Part shown: in pieces, positions 59,001 through 64,000 of the stretch | Numbering within the stretch: the first letter of the stretch is position 1 | Layout of the letters: each line of letters opens with the position of its first letter | Origin: Pempheris klunzingeri | Taxonomy: Eukaryota > Chordata > Actinopteri > Acropomatiformes > Pempheridae | NCBI RefSeq assembly: GCF_042242105.1 | Contig: NC_092016.1 | Location: forward strand, 14,522,501-14,586,500 | Length of the DNA stretch: 64,000 nucleotides | Direction of reading: 5' to 3' | Program-made: the position numbers and the translations under genes | The notes under the pieces: generated by a model | The model's input: only the letters and a program-made list of their open reading frames with translations | What the model was told of the DNA's origin: nothing | Databases searched by the model: none

Positions 59001-62000
59001 AGCAGTTCCCATTGTCACCCAGTTCCTGTGATATAAAGGATCAGGTTACCCAAACAACAAATGAAAGCTATTTTTTTTTAGCTCCTGTGGTATCCAGCCA
59101 GTAGTTTTTGGTTTTATTATTTAAGTTTTGAGAGATCTATGTGAGATTTTTGCCTCTACTCTGATTCAGTAAAGTTGAATAGAATTTTATTTTGTAAAAG
59201 AATTACAGTTTTTCAGAAAAGATGCTCTGGATAATCCACAGACCACACTGTCAACACTATTTTTTTTTTCCAGAAGGACTATTTTTGTGGTAGAAAGAAA
59301 ATTCTTAACAATGAAGTCTGTGCATTATTCAGAGTGATGTTTTTCCATAAAGACAGGATAAGATGAGCGCAACAATTCCATTCACCTCCTTGGTATTGAG
59401 GTGGAAGGTGAAATCTTGGAGGTGTATATCTTAAAACCGGAGCAAATAAAACTAAAACGATCTGCTAGATACAAGTAGAAGTAAGGCAGAAACTATGTTG
59501 TCCTGTTATGTGGGTCTGTACACAGGAAGAGGGGTGGATAAAAGGAATCAAGTGACGCTTGAAACCAGTAGTCCTGTCATTGTATTGCCAAGTGGTATCT
59601 AAGGAAGTCTGTATTTGTTGGTTTTAGTTTAAGTACTGAGGCCAGATGGTTAATTGTTCCACTGCTGACTGACTGCCGCACAAACACCAGAGTGTTCCCA
59701 ACACGGTCGTCGCTCTCTTTTCTTCCTGCAGTATAAGGGCCAGGCCAATCTGCATGTCTTTGAGGACTGGTGTGGCAGTTCTACAGCTGACCTCCACAGG
59801 AACCTGCACTATCCCCTGTATCCTCATGTGAGTCGAACCTTGATCTTAGTACGCACAGTTTTCATTTATCATGTTTAATAGATATTTTACATGTTTAGCC
59901 ACACTACAAACATTGCAAACATTTGCAGACAGAAATATCTCACTAATTAACTCTTGCATGGATTGCCATTATATTTTGTGCTGGGATTCAGGATCCTCAG
60001 AGGATGATTCCTACAAAAATTAAATGCACCTCTGACTTTTCCTCTAGCGCCACCATGAAGTTGGCAGTTTTGTGCTTTTAAATGAGATGTTACAGCAGCT
60101 GTTGGTTGGACTGCTATGAAATTTGGTTACACAATTTCAAGCTCCTCTCAGGATGAATTAAAATGAATGTGGGGATCATTTGGCTTCTCATTTAATGCAA
60201 TCATCGTCAAAATTTCCGATTTCTCCAATATTTCTGTTTATGATCCCCTGCAAAACGAATACCATTACACACTCAAAACTTTTGTAGAAACCAGTGATGT
60301 CTTTTACACTCATTCAAGAAGCAAAGATAAGGATATTTTTTCCTTAATGTCTGCTTTGGGGTGTCTTATCAGCTTTTACAATTAGACAACAACATTACAA
60401 CGATTATTTATATTACGATTATGCTGACATACAGCTATCATTTATCTTCGCATGAATGGTTTTGAAAGGATAATACCATAATTGTTCAGATGACTCACGC
60501 GTTTTAAGTGGCGTCCCTTTGCACACTCTGACACAAGTGTTGGCAAACACACACTCAGTTTTCACTCAGAGGTGCATTCTACATCCACATGCTAGATCCC
60601 CACGTCCCAGGACTCAAGATGTAGGCTCACTTTGAGTAAACATCATGTGTTTCCCTTTCCTCGTTCTCTCAGTCCAGGATTACAGTGCAGAAGTTGGCCA
60701 TCTCTCCTCAGTGGACAAACTACGGGCTCAGGATATTTGGTTATCTGCATCCATACACTGACGGTACAACATGTACTTTTTCATCTTGTTCCTGTCCTTA
60801 ACCACATTAACTACATGCATGCAACACATCTCTATCTTCCCCTCAAGCTGTCCCTTTGTCATTTGGTATCTTTTTTTCTTCCCGTCTCTCAGGAGAGTTT
60901 GTGTTTGCTTTGAGCTCTGATGATAACTCTGAGTTGTGGCTCAGCACAGATGACTCCCCCCTCAACCTACAGTTATTGGCGTGGGTTGGAAAGGTACTCA
61001 CATTTCTTGTCCTCTCCAGCAACTGAGCCTCACTACCTCGTGTGTGTATTTTGTAATATTTGTTTGCATGCTGGTTTTCTTTTGCTAGACTGGCACAGAG
61101 TGGACAGCCCCGGGCGAATTTGAAAAATATGCCAGTCAGATCTCCAGACCGGTTGGGTGAGTTGACACAAGAATGTATTACTAAACAAGCAACAAACTAT
61201 TAGACATTATATGGTTTAACAGTCATCAACAGCTAGTCTGCTGTACCCCTTTAACCACATGCCTAATCATAAGCACCTCCAATATAATGACCCAAGCATA
61301 AGAATTTCTATGTAGAAATTTATCAGCCTTTCTGAGAATCCAACCTCGAATAGGTGACACAGTAAATCCTCAACATTGCTGTCATGACAGAGATGCTTTC
61401 AACTGTTTGATAGCATTGTTGTCAACATGGTGGAAAGCTTTGTCACACTGTTGGTGTGGTTTACTGTAACAGGGCAGGAAATTTAGGCGACACTATCTAG
61501 ACTAGTTTAGTGACTTACCTCCACACAGAACAGAAAATGTAAATATCAGCAGTAAGATCAAATTGCTACTATTATTGCTGTTATTATTGCCCCCAAATTA
61601 TTCAAATTAGGCTATAGTGTTTAGGGGTGACGTGTGTTTCCAGTGGTTTCAGTTTTGTGCGTTTCATTCAACATTTTTAAATTTGTGCAGTACACAAAGC
61701 TAATCTAATGCAGAAAAAATGTGTATCAGCTGCTTGATCAGCCTCATGAGACTACACAGGAAGGTGTAATGCACAGATTTTTATCTGCTCGTGGGAGCTG
61801 CTGCTTTTTCGTAGAGCAGCAAAGCCAACAAGAATTTAACCATGACACAAATCTTTGCATGATTGTATTTCTTTGGAAGAATTATAGGACTATAATGTAG
61901 CATTGAATATGCACTTCTACTGTATGGCAGGCTGTCTGCTCAGAGGAGGTACTTTTTTGAAGTTATCCACAAGCAAAACGACCACGGGACTGACCATGTG

Positions 62001-62852
62001 GAGGTGGCAGTAAGTAGATGTACTGAGCAGTCATTGAAAACATTCCCTTCTTCTTTCTTTGTCTTGTTTCAATGCTTCCAAATAAAGTCAGATCTGACGT
62101 ACGGTCTCATTTTCATATGCACTGTAAGTAACAAAGTAGAGACATGCAGTTCTTTGTGTTTGTTTTCACACAGTGGCAGCTCCTGGACCAAGGCTTTAAA
62201 TTCATGGTTATTGAATCCAATCACATCTCCCTCTATGTTAGTAAGTACACTAAAACCCACACCTGCTGCCTAAAAAAAATCACTCAATGAATCTTTATTG
62301 GCCTAGAGCTCATGGTAAATCTCCATCACATCTCATAATCCCAGACTGTTTGCTTTTATTATTCTGCGAGGATGCTCAAACCTGCAAATCAAGTAAACGG
62401 TTTTGCTGCACAGTAAATGCAGAGCACTTCTCTTATTCTGCTGCGTTGTGGCTTCACTTCTCAGATGAGTCTGCCTTGTTAATGAGTGACATTACCCACA
62501 TACCAGAGACGGCTGCAAGCCACCAACACGCCACCACAAAACAGCATAGTGCTGCATCAGACATGCTGAGGGAAGACCGGCGAGACACTCTCTACCAAGG
62601 TGAGAGACATCACTCTGCTGCTCTATTAATTCCCTGTCTCCATTTCCTGCCATCCCACATGCAAGTATTGTGCAACTTTACTCCACCTACTGAATGCACG
62701 AAGGGATATTGTCTCAAATTAGCGTGTTTCGTTTGTTTTCAGTGCCTTTGATAGACAGCAAGTTCCTGCAAGGTGTTCTGCCTGACTGCTCGTACAACCC
62801 CAGTTACACAATCAAAGACTTCCCTCTGCTCCGCTACCAAGGACTACAGTTT
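53045..62852 (+). CDS. b4galnt3: Beta-1,4-N-acetylgalactosaminyltransferase 3, 5' part only
   Basis: Golgi type II membrane enzyme that adds beta-1,4-GalNAc to GlcNAc to make the LacdiNAc unit on glycans. Coding exons seen: 53045-53180, 57019-57074, 57206-57289, 59732-59827, 60673-60763, 60893-60993, 61089-61156, 61931-62009, 62174-62240, 62465-62599, 62743-62852, all in phase, 341 aa. Human protein is about 998 aa, so roughly the N-terminal third is here and the window edge cuts the gene; the catalytic domain is not in view. Residues 1-16 are basic and cytosolic ([10 protein letters not shown]), 17-36 a membrane anchor ([16 protein letters not shown]). The PA14-like lectin region (about 95-250) has [40 protein letters not shown] and [24 protein letters not shown] and RYQGLQF follow as in human. 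B4GALNT4 is the nearest alternative; the paralogue letter is unknown. Confidence 0.9.
53181..57018 (+). other. b4galnt3: b4galnt3 intron 1
   Basis: A 3.8 kb intron with a CG/TG tract (54064-54093) and a CA tract (about 54325-54361). No exon-like frame with matching splice phase was found. Confidence 0.75.
54064..54093. repeat. (CG)n(TG)n microsatellite
   Basis: Five CG units pass into TG units, an alternating purine-pyrimidine tract able to adopt Z-DNA. Confidence 0.85.
57955..58190 (+). repeat. Degenerate hAT-like repeat fragment
   Basis: AGGGCTGGATTATTTTCATT, then CAAATTTCTTGTTTCATCAA and CCCAAAGATATTCATTAATA match, with many changes, a ubiquitous fish repeat that starts with AGGGCTGCAACTAACGATTA. 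A fragment read from the other end is at 63812-63915. The hAT label is from memory of its termini. Confidence 0.45.
58924..58958. repeat. (GTGC)n(GT)n microsatellite
   Basis: GTGC units pass into GT units, in b4galnt3 intron 3. Confidence 0.85.
59985..60290 (+). repeat. Dispersed teleost repeat A, copy 3
   Basis: CTCTAGCGCCACCATGAAGTT, GGACTGCTATGAAATTTGGT, CTCAGGATGAATTAAAATG and TATGATCCCCTGCAAAACGA appear in the family order. The copy ends before the segments seen at the right end of copies 1 and 2. It lies in b4galnt3 intron 4. Confidence 0.6.
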
Positions 62853-63229
62853 GTACGTATTTGTATAGTTTGTTTATTACACCTGCTTTTCTACTGATTG
62901 GGCTCCAGCTTATATTTATTATTCAGAGTTCTTCATTCACACAGAAAAGGTCATGAAAACAGTGTTTGATAAACATGTCCTTGCAGAAGGACAAGATAAG
63001 GAAACACGTTTTCTTTTTTATGTAGCCCCAAAGTCATACCATAGTAAGTTTTTCCATTTTTCATGGCCCATGCTGACCTGTCTTTTTTCAGTGTCTATTT
63101 GATGACGCTAACTTAACGCCCTCTGAGAACCAATTTAAAGGGAAGACATGCTGCACCCATTAGAAGAAACATTTAGTAGCGCGGCTTTTGAATTCTCTCA
63201 GTTGATTCTACAGCCTATATTACCAAAGT

Positions 63230-63570
63230 GTCATTATTAGTCACTTTGCGGTGACTTCCTGGAAACTCTGCTGGTTACCTGGCAACATCATAGTGATGAC
63301 ACGACTCCAGGATGTCATCTGTTCAGCCAACAAATGAGAGAAGAAGAAATAGTAGTTTACTGAAACCCTGTAAGACCACGGCATTTCGCATTTACACTTT
63401 GGTTTTTGAGCGGATTAAGCAAACAAGATGTATCTTTAGCTTTAGAGGTGATGTTAGGCTGATTTTTGTAACTTTGGGCAGAACCAGACTAGCTGTTTCC
63501 CTTTTTTCCAATCTTTATGCCAAGCTAAGCTAACCACAGTGGTGGTAAGCACATCTGTTTAGAGACTGTG
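63230..63570. repeat. Dispersed teleost repeat B, copy 2
   Basis: TGGTTACCTGGCAACATCAT, GACTAGCTGTTTCCC and TCTTTATGCCAAGCTAAGCT are landmarks of the family. Orientation is opposite to copy 1 at 3660-4045. Confidence 0.6.
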
Positions 63571-63811
63571 ATCAAGTACAGATCAAGTACTTTTTAGTCT
63601 TTTATTTTCATGCCTATTTGTATTCCAGTATATTTTAGGGTAATATTTTTTATTAGGAAGTGTTGCACTGTTTATTTCACTAAAATGATTTCACAGCTTT
63701 CGATACTCCTTCATTTAAATTAGATTTAAAGTAAGAGTTTTTTTTAACACAGAACATATTAAGGGTGTATACCATATATTTATGTAAATTAAACAATAAC
63801 AGTTTACGCAG

Positions 63812-63915
63812 GGACAGCTGAAACAATTACTTAACTAACAGGCAATAATTGATAATATTTTAAGTCCTTTTTTTAGGGAAAATGCCCAAAATTTTACTGT
63901 TCCAGCTTCTCCTTT
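63812..63915 (-). repeat. Degenerate hAT-like repeat fragment, opposite end
   Basis: CAGCTGAAACAATTACTTAA, TTGATAATATTTTAAGTCC and GTTCCAGCTTCT fit the reverse orientation of the repeat at 57955-58190. Confidence 0.4.
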
Positions 63916-64000
63916 TTAATTATTTTAATTTATTTTGAAGTTTTTAGTTTTGAGGTTTGTAATATTGGTTGGACAAAGCAGGCATTAAATGTGGGGGCTT

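Larger units (their letters stand above)
57290..59731 (+). other. b4galnt3: b4galnt3 intron 3
   Basis: A 2.4 kb AT-rich intron. It contains a hAT-like repeat fragment (57955-58190) and a GT/GC tract (58924-58958). No coding block is visible. Confidence 0.75.
62853..64000 (+). other. b4galnt3: b4galnt3 intron 11, window end
   Basis: The donor GTACGT at 62853 opens an intron that runs past the window edge, unless a short acceptor-preceded frame at 63092-63163 is used. The rest is repeat B (63230-63570) and a hAT-like fragment (63812-63915). Confidence 0.65.

Overview
The window is nuclear DNA of a bony fish, most likely a percomorph teleost. It carries five intron-rich vertebrate genes, many CA/TG microsatellites, a tRNA-derived SINE, a Tc1-like transposon relic and several dispersed repeats that I recognise from fish genomes. 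There are no bacterial features. The species call is inference; the gene calls rest on exon-by-exon translation with splice phases that stay in frame from start to end.

Layout: (1) 1-2132 is the 3' flank of iqsec3. (2) 2133-29126, minus strand, is iqsec3, a synaptic ARF guanine-nucleotide exchange factor (15 coding exons, 1127 aa predicted). Its introns hold most of the repeats in the window, including a dense CA-repeat cluster in intron 1 and a dead Tc1-like element in intron 2. (3) About 1 kb away, head to head, washc1 runs on the plus strand (30141-35249, 473 aa predicted) and encodes the Arp2/3-activating subunit of the endosomal WASH complex. (4) ddx11 lies tail to tail with it on the minus strand (36220-43676, 27 coding exons, 890 aa) and encodes the iron-sulphur DEAH helicase of sister-chromatid cohesion. 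(5) fkbp4 is head to head with ddx11 (44879-49438, plus, 454 aa) and encodes the HSP90 co-chaperone FKBP52. (6) After a gene-poor 3.6 kb, the first 11 coding exons of b4galnt3 (53045-62852, plus, 341 aa so far) cover the membrane anchor and PA14 domain; its glycosyltransferase domain lies beyond the right edge.

The genes belong to separate pathways (synaptic membrane traffic, endosomal actin, DNA helicase, steroid-receptor folding, glycan synthesis) and do not form a functional cluster. The order is a conserved linkage block: the human counterparts IQSEC3, WASH/DDX11-like sequences, FKBP4 and B4GALNT3 are on 12p or in subtelomeric copies. I found no undescribed biological system. The points most worth a second look are the intact washc1-ddx11 adjacency, a GC-AG intron and a tandem acceptor in washc1, the UG-repeat load of iqsec3 intron 1, a SINE that makes up most of ddx11's last intron, and heat-shock-element-like sites at fkbp4.
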